Shown here: one piece after another, positions 7,496 to 15,966 of the stretch
How the letters are laid out: each line of letters starts with the position of its first letter
How positions within the stretch are numbered: position 1 is the first letter of the stretch
Source: an uncultured Clostridia bacterium
GTDB taxonomy: Bacteria; Bacillota; Clostridia; UBA1381
Assembly: GCA_904420525.1 (NCBI GenBank)
Contig: CAJFVT010000056.1
Location: 1 to 43,154, forward strand
DNA length: 43,154 nucleotides
Direction: 5' to 3'
The notes under the pieces: generated by a model
The model's database searches: none
What the model was told of the DNA's origin: nothing
What the model saw: only the letters and a program-made list of their open reading frames with translations
Position numbers and translations under genes: made by a program

Positions 7496-8861
7496 TTTTT
7501 TTGACAGCCTTATAAAGCACAGCCGCCTTATAGCTTTTCTGACGTCAGTATCAATAGTTGTATGCGCCGTGTTTTTGAATTTCACTCAAAGCAGTACGGC
7601 AAGCGTAATTATAAAGTATATAAATAAGGACGCCGTATATGGACTTACGGAAAACGGTGATAACATAAGACCATATGAGATAAACAGCTCGACAGTTATA
7701 CGCAAGGCTGTAGAGCAGCTTGGTTACGAGGATGTGGATACCGAGCGGCTGCGCAGAAATGTTACGGTCACGCCTATAGTGCCGACTGCAGAGGAAGAAA
7801 AATATGCTTCATGGATAGAGAACTTTGCCGATTACAGCAATACGGAGGAAGAGAAGGAATTTCCGGTATATTATGAGGTCTCCTACACCTCGGCAATGGG
7901 CAGGGACTTTGCAAAGAACGCGCTTAATTCTATAATAAAGCAATATCGTATATTTTATGCGAAAAATTATACGTACAGCTCGGATATAACCGATCTTGGC
8001 GGGGAGATAGTACAGCAGTATGATTATTATGAAACAGTTGATATGCTGGATAATAAAATAAGAAATAACATGGAATACCTCGGCAATATCTCAGAGAACG
8101 ATCTGAATTACCGGTCGATAAAAACAGGGTATTCTATTGATGATCTTATTCAGGAATATAATAATCTGCTAAATCAAGATCTGGCTGTAGCGGAGCGCAT
8201 GGTCCTGGAAAAAGGAGTATCCAGGGATACAGGAGTCTTGATAAACTCTTTGCAGAGTAAGATAATTGACGCGGAGGCGTCAAGCGGCTTGAATGAGGAA
8301 AAGGCATCAAGCAATAAGGAGCTTATGAGTATTTATTCTGAAAAGAATAAACAGTATCTTTGGGAGGATGATAATGATCCTGACCAAGGCAGCACAGAAG
8401 AAGGTCAGGTCGATGCTGATATAGAGCGCGATGAGATCTATATGAGAAACAAATCCACGTACGATCAGCTTATGCTTGATTATGTCGGATACAGAACTGA
8501 CAGCGAGAACAGCCTGATAGATAAGAGCATGTATGAAAATGCTATAAGCAGCTTCAGCGTCAGCAATGCTGACAGCGGGACTATGAGTACAGTGGAGGTG
8601 CTGTTAAATGAAATATGTGAAGATTATAATGAGCTGTACAGTCTGACAGAGATCGTTATAGATGATTATAATTCTTTTAAATCATCAAGGAGCATAGAAA
8701 CTGAGTCTGATGTTACCGTCAGCAATAACAGGAACAGTGCATTTATCTATGGTATAAGTATTATAGTTTCATTGGGTATAGGCGTTGTGTTTACCACGAT
8801 GTATGAGCTTATCTACAGGAGAAAAACTGAAAAGCAGAAGAACAAGACTGATAACGAATGA
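7482..8861 (+). CDS. Wzz-like chain-length / export protein 2
   Basis: A second two-helix protein with the same plan: short N-terminus (MTVRDFFDSLIKHSR), helix at about 16-37, a roughly 370-residue outside domain rich in Asp, Glu, Asn and Tyr, then a C-terminal helix near 420-440 and a basic tail. The N-terminal pattern of a short amphipathic segment plus helix is typical of Wzz/CpsC-like co-polymerases. I start at 7482, not the in-frame ATG 7455, because GAGGAGGGGGAAGG lies right before it; this gives 459 aa and a 14-base overlap with the previous gene. No Walker-type kinase domain follows. The pair may form a hetero-oligomer, or each may serve a separate chain length (inference). Confidence 0.72.
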   Translation: MTVRDFFDSLIKHSRLIAFLTSVSIVVCAVFLNFTQSSTASVIIKYINKDAVYGLTENGDNIRPYEINSSTVIRKAVEQLGYEDVDTERLRRNVTVTPIVPTAEEEKYASWIENFADYSNTEEEKEFPVYYEVSYTSAMGRDFAKNALNSIIKQYRIFYAKNYTYSSDITDLGGEIVQQYDYYETVDMLDNKIRNNMEYLGNISENDLNYRSIKTGYSIDDLIQEYNNLLNQDLAVAERMVLEKGVSRDTGVLINSLQSKIIDAEASSGLNEEKASSNKELMSIYSEKNKQYLWEDDNDPDQGSTEEGQVDADIERDEIYMRNKSTYDQLMLDYVGYRTDSENSLIDKSMYENAISSFSVSNADSGTMSTVEVLLNEICEDYNELYSLTEIVIDDYNSFKSSRSIETESDVTVSNNRNSAFIYGISIIVSLGIGVVFTTMYELIYRRKTEKQKNKTDNE

Positions 8862-9874
8862 AGCTGGTATTAGATGCGTATTTTGACAGGAATTTTGGAG
8901 ATGACTATATGGTCAGAATAATGCTCCATTATTTGCCTGAAGCAGAATTTATAATACGTGAAAAAAATGAATTCAATTCGTTTCTTGAAAAGGAACAGAA
9001 CGTAACATTTGGCGCTGATGCTAAAGAGCAGCTGCCAAGGATCGTTATAACAGGCAGCGGATTTATGATAAATTCGCCTGAAGCCTTAAAATGTGAATTG
9101 GTGTGGTTTATCAGAAGAAAACGTATGGGTGATTATTGCGTGGGCTGCAATATCGAGCCGCTTCACAGCAGGCTGAAGGAGTTTTTGATAAAGAAGAAGC
9201 TTCAAAAATTCAAATTAGTGATATGCAGAGATGCTTACAGCTATAATTGGCTCAAAAAAATAAAGGGACCGGCGGTGTACCGTCTTCCGGATATCCTGTT
9301 CTCGATCCCGGATGAGTGGCTCCCGAAAGGAAAGATCTCTGATAGGCTCGGTATATCTGTCATGCACCGTGCCGGGGATAATGAGGATTGTGCTTATTAC
9401 CGCGCAATGGCTGACGCAGCTGATCACTGGGCGGAGAGCACAGGCAAAAGAGTGTTTCTGATGGCGTTTGATACCGGAAATGAAAACGATGTCTGGGCAT
9501 GTGATAATGTAAAACGAATGATGAAGCGCAGAGACATGGCTGATATTATCTATCATGACAATAATGAGGAGATATTGAATGCTTATGCCGAATGTGAGAA
9601 AATAATAGGAGCAAGGTTTCACTCAGGCGTTCTTGCAATGAGGATGGGTAAAGCTTTCTATCCGGTGATTTTCAGAGAAAAAATGCGCAGGCTCATAAAT
9701 GAAAGCTGTTACCCTGTCAAGGGCTGTGATATCGATAATATCGATATTGGAGAGATAAAAAGATTCCTGGACAGTCCTTCGGTAAATATAAGACCCGACA
9801 GAGATATGCTGGATTCATCGATGCAATATTCGGTAATTTTAAAAGGAGAATACATAAAAGCGGAGAGGAAATAG
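8858..9874 (+). CDS. polysaccharide pyruvyltransferase family protein
   Basis: Likely adds pyruvate ketals from phosphoenolpyruvate to a sugar of the repeat unit, as CsaB, CpsL/WcaK-type enzymes do. Diagnostic features: an N-terminal DAYFDRNFGDDYM segment in place of the usual 'N.GD' motif, IVITGSGF near 65, CRDAYSYNWLKK near 125, ADIIYHDN, then the C-terminal GARFHSGVLAMRMGK near 250 matching the conserved RxHS signature. Length 338 aa is in range. The start overlaps the previous stop (ATGA), so it is translationally coupled to the second Wzz-like gene. CsaB-type pyruvylation creates the binding epitope for SLH domains, and two SLH proteins are encoded nearby. The acceptor sugar is unknown. 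Confidence 0.88.
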   Translation: MKLVLDAYFDRNFGDDYMVRIMLHYLPEAEFIIREKNEFNSFLEKEQNVTFGADAKEQLPRIVITGSGFMINSPEALKCELVWFIRRKRMGDYCVGCNIEPLHSRLKEFLIKKKLQKFKLVICRDAYSYNWLKKIKGPAVYRLPDILFSIPDEWLPKGKISDRLGISVMHRAGDNEDCAYYRAMADAADHWAESTGKRVFLMAFDTGNENDVWACDNVKRMMKRRDMADIIYHDNNEEILNAYAECEKIIGARFHSGVLAMRMGKAFYPVIFREKMRRLINESCYPVKGCDIDNIDIGEIKRFLDSPSVNIRPDRDMLDSSMQYSVILKGEYIKAERK

Positions 9875-9892
9875 CTGAGGCGGAGGGTGGAT

Positions 9893-10999
9893 ATGAAAAA
9901 ACGATCCGTTCTGATCGCCGCTCAAAATCTTTGTGTGGGCGGCGTGCAGACGTCACTTGTCAACTTGCTGAAAAATATGGCGAAAACAGATGAATATGAT
10001 ATAGATCTGTTTGTATTCGGCAGAGGAGAGTTTTTGACCGAGGTACCTGAAATGGTCAAAGTGATATATGGTAATAGGCTTTTGTCACTTGCCGCTACAC
10101 CGTTTAAGGAGGTGGTGGAACGAGGCGGAAATATCGATTTGGCGCTCAGGATGTTTTTGATGATCCTGGTAAGGCTGGCTGGATCAGATAGGCTGTACAG
10201 ATGGTTTTTTAAGAAACAAAGAATAAAAAAAACATATGACGCGGCTGTATCATATTTTAATGATGTGCCGAATAATTACTTTAACCGCGGTACAAATCTG
10301 TTTGTATCAGAATTTGCGGATGCAAAAGAAAAGACAGCCTGGATACATAACGATCCGATAAAAATGGGCTTTGACAGGGACGAATGCATAGAGACGTACC
10401 GTTCTTTTGACAGGATAGTATGCGTATCCAAGGCGGTAAAAAAGAAGTTTGATCAGCTGTTGCCTGAGTATGCGGATAAAACAGAGGTCGTATATAATAC
10501 TTTCGTGCCTGAGGAAATAATTGAAAAGGCTAAGCTGTATGACCCTGGGGTAAACAAAAATTTATATAATATCGTGACCGTATGCAGAGTGGATAATATC
10601 CAAAAGCGAACAGACAAGATAATAGATGTTTGCGTAAGGCTTAAAAGCGAGGGCATAACAAATTTCTGCTGGAGGATCATTGGAGGCGGACCGGATATTG
10701 ACAGAGATAAAAAACATGCAGCCATGGACGGCGTTGGAGATCTGGTGATATTTGAAGGCGAAAAGTCAAATCCATATCCTTATATCAGATCGTCGGATCT
10801 GTTTGCGCTGTATTCGGCATACGAAGGATATCCGATGGTAGTCGGAGAGGCTATGATAATAGGTGTTCCGATACTCACATCCGGATACGCTGCGGCTCAT
10901 GAGCAGATACCTGAGACAAAAGGACAGATCGCTGAGGATGACGATGATTTTTATATAAAGCTTAAAGAGCTTATAAGCTCAAAAAAAACATGTATATGA
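9893..10999 (+). CDS. GT4-type glycosyltransferase with slippery A8 tract at its end
   Basis: GT-B glycosyltransferase of the locus. It opens with a QNLCVGGVQTSLVNLL glycine-rich donor/acceptor loop, carries KTAWIHND and VCVSKAV in the N-domain, VCRVDNIQKRTDK at the domain switch, and the E-x7-E pair Glu311/Glu319 in EGYPMVVGEAM. I start at ATG 9893 after GGAGG (9882-9886), not the GTG at 9887; this gives 368 aa. The stop follows an A8 run (10981-10988). If one A is lost or skipped, the frame continues with HVYDLRKRSLYKT and ends near 11029, a more usual charged C-terminus. A second A8 run is at 10225-10232. Confidence 0.9.
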   Translation: MKKRSVLIAAQNLCVGGVQTSLVNLLKNMAKTDEYDIDLFVFGRGEFLTEVPEMVKVIYGNRLLSLAATPFKEVVERGGNIDLALRMFLMILVRLAGSDRLYRWFFKKQRIKKTYDAAVSYFNDVPNNYFNRGTNLFVSEFADAKEKTAWIHNDPIKMGFDRDECIETYRSFDRIVCVSKAVKKKFDQLLPEYADKTEVVYNTFVPEEIIEKAKLYDPGVNKNLYNIVTVCRVDNIQKRTDKIIDVCVRLKSEGITNFCWRIIGGGPDIDRDKKHAAMDGVGDLVIFEGEKSNPYPYIRSSDLFALYSAYEGYPMVVGEAMIIGVPILTSGYAAAHEQIPETKGQIAEDDDDFYIKLKELISSKKTCI

Positions 11000-11033
11000 T
11001 CTTCGGAAACGGAGTTTATATAAAACTTAAAGA
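10950..11033 (+). repeat. 19-bp near-identical direct repeats
   Basis: TTTATATAAAGCTTAAAGA at 10950-10968 (inside the end of the glycosyltransferase) and TTTATATAAAACTTAAAGA at 11015-11033 (in the gap) differ at one base. The copy distance is 65 bp. It could reflect a small duplication at the 3' end of the gene. Confidence 0.6.
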
Positions 11034-11057
11034 AAATAAGAAAAGGAGATGTTAAGC

Positions 11058-12407
11058 ATGAAAAAATTTTTATCAGCCATAGTCTGCGCTGCGATTATGC
11101 TGACCAGTACAGCGATGGCTTCGGCAGCTTGGTGGCCGTGGGATGATACAGATACTAAAGAGTACACCACAAATACTGAAGTGGAGTTTTACGTTCAGAG
11201 ATTTGGAATTCAGATGGATACTGACGGTAATATATCAGCCCAGGATACGGTGTATTTTACACCTAAGTTATATGAGTCAGCGCTTGAAAATGGCAAAAGA
11301 CCTGTAGATTATTCGATCGTGTATGAGGAAGGCAAGGTGTCCTCAAAAGACGTTATAGCTGAGGTAAGGAAACCTCCGACTGATGAGCTTGTATTCGAGG
11401 AAATAAAGAATGAATATGAGAATAAAGGTTATATACTAACGAGCAGCGGCAATGTCGTTGATTGGGATGAGTTTGATACCGACAGCTATGAAGTACGCTG
11501 GTATGTATTAAAGCTGGAAGACGATTGGATGGGCGGCACATGGCATGTGGATGGAGTAATAATAGAAAAAGAAACGAACGAGCCTATAGAGATCCCATCC
11601 GAGGATGATCCTGAGTATGTTCCGCCGGAAGATGTAACACCGAAGCCGACAGATGAGCCGGAGACTACTGAAGCGCCAACAGAGCCGCCTGTGCCGACAG
11701 AAGAGCCGGTACCTACAGCGGAGCCTGTGCCGACTGACGCGCCTATAGACGTTGAAGGCTATCACAGCAATTACGCTTATATATTCGGCTATGATGACAC
11801 GACCATGGGCGCTGAGGGTCATCTGCTGAGAAGCGAGATATCAGCAATGATACACCGTCTTGTAAAGCAGAACGATAAGCTCGGCGGTTTTGTATATGAT
11901 GCATCAGCTGAGCCCGTATTTGCGGATATTGCGGGAGAGTGGTTCAGAAGCGGCGTTGAGTTTATGACCTACAGAGGAGCTTTTGATGCGGGAGAAAACG
12001 ATTATGTATATCCGTATGCCGAGGTAACAAGAGGAGAGGCGTTCAAGCTTATCTGTGTTGGACTTGGATTTACAGATAACTCAGATCTTTCTTATGAGGA
12101 ATATGCGTTAGCTCTCAAAGAAGCCGGATATGTAGAGGGTGACGAGAATGGAGATCTTAATATAGAAGATCTTATTACTCGAGCTGAATTCTGCGCCATC
12201 TATAACAGGATAATCGGAAGAGACGGTGCGCTTCTTGAGACAGCCGACGGTACAGCGGTAACAGCTGCGACCTATAATTTCACAGACCTCAACGATGGTC
12301 AGTGGTATTATGAAACTATGCTGAGGGCTACAAGCGCATATGACGATGATGGTTATGTTGACATTGCCCTGCGCGCTGTGAGAAATAACCTTGACGATTA
12401 TGAATAA
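11058..12407 (+). CDS. secreted SLH-domain protein of the polysaccharide locus
   Basis: Exported surface protein, 449 aa. Signal peptide at 1-26 (MKKFLSAIVCAAIM, then ASA). A novel-looking N-domain to about residue 180 begins AWWPWDD and ends with RWYVLKLEDDWMGGTWHVDG, a pattern seen in clostridial surface proteins but of unknown role. A Pro/Thr/Glu linker follows (about 185-230). Three SLH repeats come last, with their TRAE-type motifs as LLRSE (degenerate), VTRGE and ITRAE. ATG 11058 is chosen over 11049 because AAAGGAG (11042-11048) abuts the latter. SLH domains dock on pyruvylated wall polymer, and the pyruvyltransferase is encoded just upstream, which suggests this protein is anchored by the product of its own locus (inference). 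Confidence 0.9.
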   Translation: MKKFLSAIVCAAIMLTSTAMASAAWWPWDDTDTKEYTTNTEVEFYVQRFGIQMDTDGNISAQDTVYFTPKLYESALENGKRPVDYSIVYEEGKVSSKDVIAEVRKPPTDELVFEEIKNEYENKGYILTSSGNVVDWDEFDTDSYEVRWYVLKLEDDWMGGTWHVDGVIIEKETNEPIEIPSEDDPEYVPPEDVTPKPTDEPETTEAPTEPPVPTEEPVPTAEPVPTDAPIDVEGYHSNYAYIFGYDDTTMGAEGHLLRSEISAMIHRLVKQNDKLGGFVYDASAEPVFADIAGEWFRSGVEFMTYRGAFDAGENDYVYPYAEVTRGEAFKLICVGLGFTDNSDLSYEEYALALKEAGYVEGDENGDLNIEDLITRAEFCAIYNRIIGRDGALLETADGTAVTAATYNFTDLNDGQWYYETMLRATSAYDDDGYVDIALRAVRNNLDDYE

Positions 12408-12450
12408 GCCTTGAAATGCATTGGCAGGGGGTATTTGTAGTTAAATGAAG

Positions 12451-12505
12451 AAACGGGTAACAGTTCAGTTTGATCAAAAAATTGTTACTGTTACCCGTTT
12501 TGAAT
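12451..12505 (+). terminator. intrinsic terminator after the SLH gene
   Basis: A 13-bp perfect stem (AAACGGGTAACAG at 12451-12463 with CTGTTACCCGTTT at 12488-12500) is followed by a short T-containing tail. It separates the first part of the locus from the GT2/flippase part. The tail is weak, so partial read-through is likely. Confidence 0.75.
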
Positions 12506-12528
12506 TTTGTATATGAGGATGTGATGAA

Positions 12529-13575
12529 ATGAGGCCGGTCATCAGTGTCATAGTGCCGGTATATAATACGGAGAAATATCTGAGAGCATGTCTGGAAAGT
12601 ATCATTGACCAGACCTTCAGGGAATATGAAATAATACTGGTTGACGATGGTTCAACGGACAGCAGCGGAAGCATATGCGATGAATATTCCTCAAGATATA
12701 GCTTTATTTCTGTTATACATAAAGAAAACGGAGGTATAGCCAGCGCGAGAAAAGCGGGCATTGAAAAAGCTGCCGGAAAATACATATCGTATATAGACAG
12801 TGACGACAGCATAGATCCGGATATGTATGAAAATATGATGGATAAGGCGGATCAGTATGACGCTGATGTCATTATATGCGAGATGACATCGGAAACCGGA
12901 AAGTACAGTGTGCTTCAGAAAAATGCTGTAGAGTCCGGGTATTATGATAAGAAAAGGCTTCAGAGCGAGTTTTATCCGAGGATGCTGTTCAGCGGCGAAG
13001 AGAGGACGTTCGGGATATCGCCGAGTCTTTGCAATAAGATATTCAGGCGCAGTCTGCTTAAAGATATCATCATGAACACAGAGGAAAGCATAAGCTTTGG
13101 AGAGGACGCATTATGTTCATTCCCGTGCCTTTTGGACGCTGAAAAAGTATATGTGCTGAATAAGGCTTTTTATCATTATAGGATGGTAAATTCCTCTTCT
13201 ACACATTCGTATGATAAAGAACTCATGTGTAAATTCATATTGCTGATAGAGCTGCTGGACAGGGAATTTAAAAAAAGAGACTTTGACGGAAAATGGCAGC
13301 TGGCTCATTATACGGCAAGATTTTCATTGGAGTGTATAAGAAAAGAGCTTCTGTTCAACAGAGAGCTGCCGTTAAAGAAAAGAATAACAGAGACCGAGCG
13401 GTATTTGGAACAGCCGAGGGTGGCGGAAGCGTTTCAAGCTGTGTCCTATGACGCATTTGGAGGCGCAAATAACATAAAGATGAAACTGATAGGGCAGAAA
13501 AGGCTTTTTTTGCTGTATCTTTTATTTTCCGGAAAAGAGTTCATCCTAAGGCTGCAGAACAGGGCGTTCGGATAA
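12529..13575 (+). CDS. GT2-family glycosyltransferase
   Basis: GT-A fold inverting glycosyltransferase: PVISVIVPVYNTEKYLRACLESIIDQ at the N-terminus, ILVDDGSTDSS (nucleotide binding), GGIASARKAG and the metal-binding YIDSDDSID near residue 88-94. Length 348 aa, cytoplasmic, no membrane helix. A GAGG (12515-12518) lies ten bases before the ATG. It follows the hairpin at 12451-12500 and leads directly into the flippase gene 23 bases later. No separate promoter is obvious in the 120-base gap, so it depends on read-through or an unseen promoter. Donor not deducible. Confidence 0.93.
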   Translation: MRPVISVIVPVYNTEKYLRACLESIIDQTFREYEIILVDDGSTDSSGSICDEYSSRYSFISVIHKENGGIASARKAGIEKAAGKYISYIDSDDSIDPDMYENMMDKADQYDADVIICEMTSETGKYSVLQKNAVESGYYDKKRLQSEFYPRMLFSGEERTFGISPSLCNKIFRRSLLKDIIMNTEESISFGEDALCSFPCLLDAEKVYVLNKAFYHYRMVNSSSTHSYDKELMCKFILLIELLDREFKKRDFDGKWQLAHYTARFSLECIRKELLFNRELPLKKRITETERYLEQPRVAEAFQAVSYDAFGGANNIKMKLIGQKRLFLLYLLFSGKEFILRLQNRAFG

Positions 13576-13598
13576 AATTTTTGGGCAGGCGGATCGAT

Positions 13599-15125
13599 AT
13601 GCAGTCTAAACCGGCTTCGAGAGCACAAAGAGTAAAAAAGAATATATTTATAGCTGTTTTGTTTCAGATCGTTTCGGCGGCGATAAGTCTTATATTGCCA
13701 AGATACATACTGCAGACATTTGGTTCTGACGTGAACGGTATAATGCAGTCGGCAAATCAGCTGATGAGCTACACAATGCTGCTTGAGTGCGGTATAGTAG
13801 GGATGGTCATGGCATCGTTTTATCTGCCTTTGGCGTCAAACGATAAAAAGGCTGTTTCTGATATATTCAATAATACAAAAAGTTTTTTTAACAGGGTATC
13901 AATAGCGTTTGCCGGGCTGGTAGTACTGCTGGCAGTATCTGCGAAGCTTATAATAAATACAGATTATGACGCGGTCTATGTAGGAACTCTGGTAATTATA
14001 CTAGGTATAAATTATTATTTTAATTACTACTTCGGCATTACACACCAGATACTTATAAAGGCTGACCAGAAAATATATATAGTCCAGTCTATTCAGATAA
14101 TAACGCTTATATTGAATATGGTCGTTTGTATCTTATGCATAAAGGCGGGAGCGGGGATACATTCCGTAAAGCTGATAAGTGCATTTGTTTTTCTTTTAAA
14201 TCCGTTATTGTACAGGATCTATGTCAAAAGGAATTACGATATAAGCAAAACGGTATTTGACAGCAAGAGGACACTGCCGAAAAAGCGCGATGGTATAATC
14301 CATCATATAGCTTATTTTGTGCACCGTAATACGGACGTGGTCATATTATCGATCTTCCGCGGAGTCAGAGAGGTATCGGTATACTCGGTATATTATTCCA
14401 TAACTATAGGCGTCGAGAACTGTCTTAACGCTATTTCCAGCGGTATAGCCGGAGCGGTGGGAAACATGATCGCGAAAAAGGAAAAAAGCACGCTGGAAAA
14501 TGTGTTTGATATTTATGAGCCGGTAAACACGCTGATAACGTCATTTTTCTGCACAGCGGCGGCGATACTCATAGTGCCGTTCGTCAGGATATACACGCAG
14601 GGTGTAACGGATGCCGATTATATAAGACCTGTCTTTGCCTATCTCATGCTTGCCTCGCAGTGGTTTTACTGTGTTAGGATACCGTATGAAAATGTGATAA
14701 ATTCCGCAGGACATTATGGTCAGACAAAACCGGGAGCGTATCTGGAAGCGGGGCTGAACCTATTGATATCCGTCGCGTCTGTGCATAAATATGGGATCTG
14801 CGGCGTTGCCGCGGGAACTATGACGGCCATGATGGCTAGGACGGTATACACAGCATGGTACCTGTCAAGAAATATATTAAAGCGGAGCCTTTACAAGTTT
14901 ATAAAAAGCACGGGCTTGAATTTTGCTGTCTCGGTCATTACTGTTTTCGTAATAAGCCGATGTACGGAGGTGGCTTCTGACAGCTTTATAAATTGGGGTA
15001 TAGATGCCGTTGGGGTAAGCGTTGCTGTGTTTGCGGTGCTTGCGGTATTGAGTTTTGTGGTAAATAACAAAGTATATATTTTATTGTTAAAACGGTTAAA
15101 AGCAAGGAGGAGCAGCCATGACTGA
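13599..15125 (+). CDS. polysaccharide flippase (Wzx / PST-type, MOP superfamily)
   Basis: Integral membrane protein with about twelve to fourteen helices, which likely flips lipid-linked repeat units across the membrane. It shows a basic N-terminus (KPASRAQRVKKN), a first helix with SLILPRYILQTFGSDVNG typical of PST flippases, and evenly spaced hydrophobic segments to the end with a basic cytoplasmic tail. I choose ATG 13599 (AGGCGG at 13587-13592) over the TTG at 13581; 508 aa. Its last 8 bases overlap the next gene, which has its own AAGGAGGAG, so the coiled-coil protein is made in step with the flippase. Confidence 0.92.
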   Translation: MQSKPASRAQRVKKNIFIAVLFQIVSAAISLILPRYILQTFGSDVNGIMQSANQLMSYTMLLECGIVGMVMASFYLPLASNDKKAVSDIFNNTKSFFNRVSIAFAGLVVLLAVSAKLIINTDYDAVYVGTLVIILGINYYFNYYFGITHQILIKADQKIYIVQSIQIITLILNMVVCILCIKAGAGIHSVKLISAFVFLLNPLLYRIYVKRNYDISKTVFDSKRTLPKKRDGIIHHIAYFVHRNTDVVILSIFRGVREVSVYSVYYSITIGVENCLNAISSGIAGAVGNMIAKKEKSTLENVFDIYEPVNTLITSFFCTAAAILIVPFVRIYTQGVTDADYIRPVFAYLMLASQWFYCVRIPYENVINSAGHYGQTKPGAYLEAGLNLLISVASVHKYGICGVAAGTMTAMMARTVYTAWYLSRNILKRSLYKFIKSTGLNFAVSVITVFVISRCTEVASDSFINWGIDAVGVSVAVFAVLAVLSFVVNNKVYILLLKRLKARRSSHD

Positions 15126-15774
15126 GATCAATTTTAAAAGAAGTCTGTTTGGCTATACTAAAAGCAGTGTGTATAACTATATAACGGAACTGAACCGTGA
15201 GTTCAGCCGTAAAATGGAAGAAGTGAGCGCAGCTAATCATGAATTGACACAAAGATGCAGCGAGCTTGAGAGCGAGGCTGAGCAGACCGGCAGCAAAGAG
15301 ACGGAGCTGCTCGATGAGATATCGAAATATATAAGGGAGCAGGATCAACTAAGGGCGGAGCTGGAGGAACAGAAGCGGGTCAACGAAGAGCTCAGAGAAA
15401 GGCTCAGTAGCAGTGAAAAAGAGGCTGACCGTATAAAAGCAGCGTTAGGTCAAAGGGATACGGAGCTTTCGGAGCTGCGCAGCATAAACAGCACATATGT
15501 GAGTGCGCAGAATGATATCGCGGATGTTATCATTGATGCAAAGCAGTTTGCAAACAGTCTTAAGAGGAAGGCTGAGCAGGAGTATGAGCAGAAAACAGCT
15601 CAGAACACAGCAAAGCTGACAGCGGAGGCAAACAGGATCTCCGGATATATAAGCTCCTTGGACGAGCTTTGCGGTACGGTAAGGAAGCTTTGTGATCAGT
15701 TTGGTTCTGATATAGAAAAGAAAAAAGAGCAGCTCGAAGAACTTCGTTCAGAGATGGACAGCGGAGAGGCTTGA
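15118..15774 (+). CDS. DivIVA-like coiled-coil protein
   Basis: Cytoplasmic, 218 aa, not a known capsule enzyme. The N-terminus NFKRSLFGYTKSSVYNYITELNREF resembles the membrane-curvature-binding start of DivIVA/GpsB proteins (F, GY, hydrophobic V/Y, then helix). Residues about 35-125 are heptad coiled coil rich in Glu, Arg and Leu. A second helical region with DAKQFANSLKRKAEQEYEQ, like the DivIVA middle part, runs to a charged C-terminus. There is no membrane helix. Its ATG lies within the flippase gene. By analogy it may recruit polysaccharide export, or the double DD-peptidase further down, to poles or septa. That role is inference; the coiled coil and DivIVA-like start are visible. Confidence 0.75.
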   Translation: MTEINFKRSLFGYTKSSVYNYITELNREFSRKMEEVSAANHELTQRCSELESEAEQTGSKETELLDEISKYIREQDQLRAELEEQKRVNEELRERLSSSEKEADRIKAALGQRDTELSELRSINSTYVSAQNDIADVIIDAKQFANSLKRKAEQEYEQKTAQNTAKLTAEANRISGYISSLDELCGTVRKLCDQFGSDIEKKKEQLEELRSEMDSGEA

Positions 15775-15787
15775 TACATAGTGTGAG

Positions 15788-15841
15788 ACAGGTGAACGCG
15801 GATGGATGCCAAGATGCAGACAGCCCGCCGCCTGTTTTTTG
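15788..15841 (+). terminator. probable intrinsic terminator
   Basis: ACAGG (15788-15792) and CCTGT (15831-15835) with inner GCGG/CCGC pairing form an imperfect long stem followed by TTTTTT. It lies 14 bases after the coiled-coil gene and before a new promoter, which supports it. Confidence 0.55.
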
Positions 15842-15876
15842 TTTGCGTAAAAATGCGGCAAGATCTCAAAAAACTC

Positions 15877-15905
15877 TTTACAAAACACCTTTTTTGCTGT
15901 AAAAT
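15877..15905 (+). promoter_or_regulatory. sigma-A-type promoter for the last locus genes
   Basis: TTTACA (15877-15882), 17 bp spacer, TAAAAT (15900-15905). About 60 bases upstream of the next start. Confidence 0.7.
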
Positions 15906-15966
15906 ATCAATAAAGGCGCAAATACCGTATGACAGCGCCGGACTATACATATCATGGAGAACTCAT

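Noticed and set aside
15802-15966. N-terminal extension of 55 codons for the glycosyltransferase at 15967
   Set aside because: It would run through a good promoter and a likely terminator tail, has no convincing ribosome site, and the conserved GT4 N-terminus begins at 15967.
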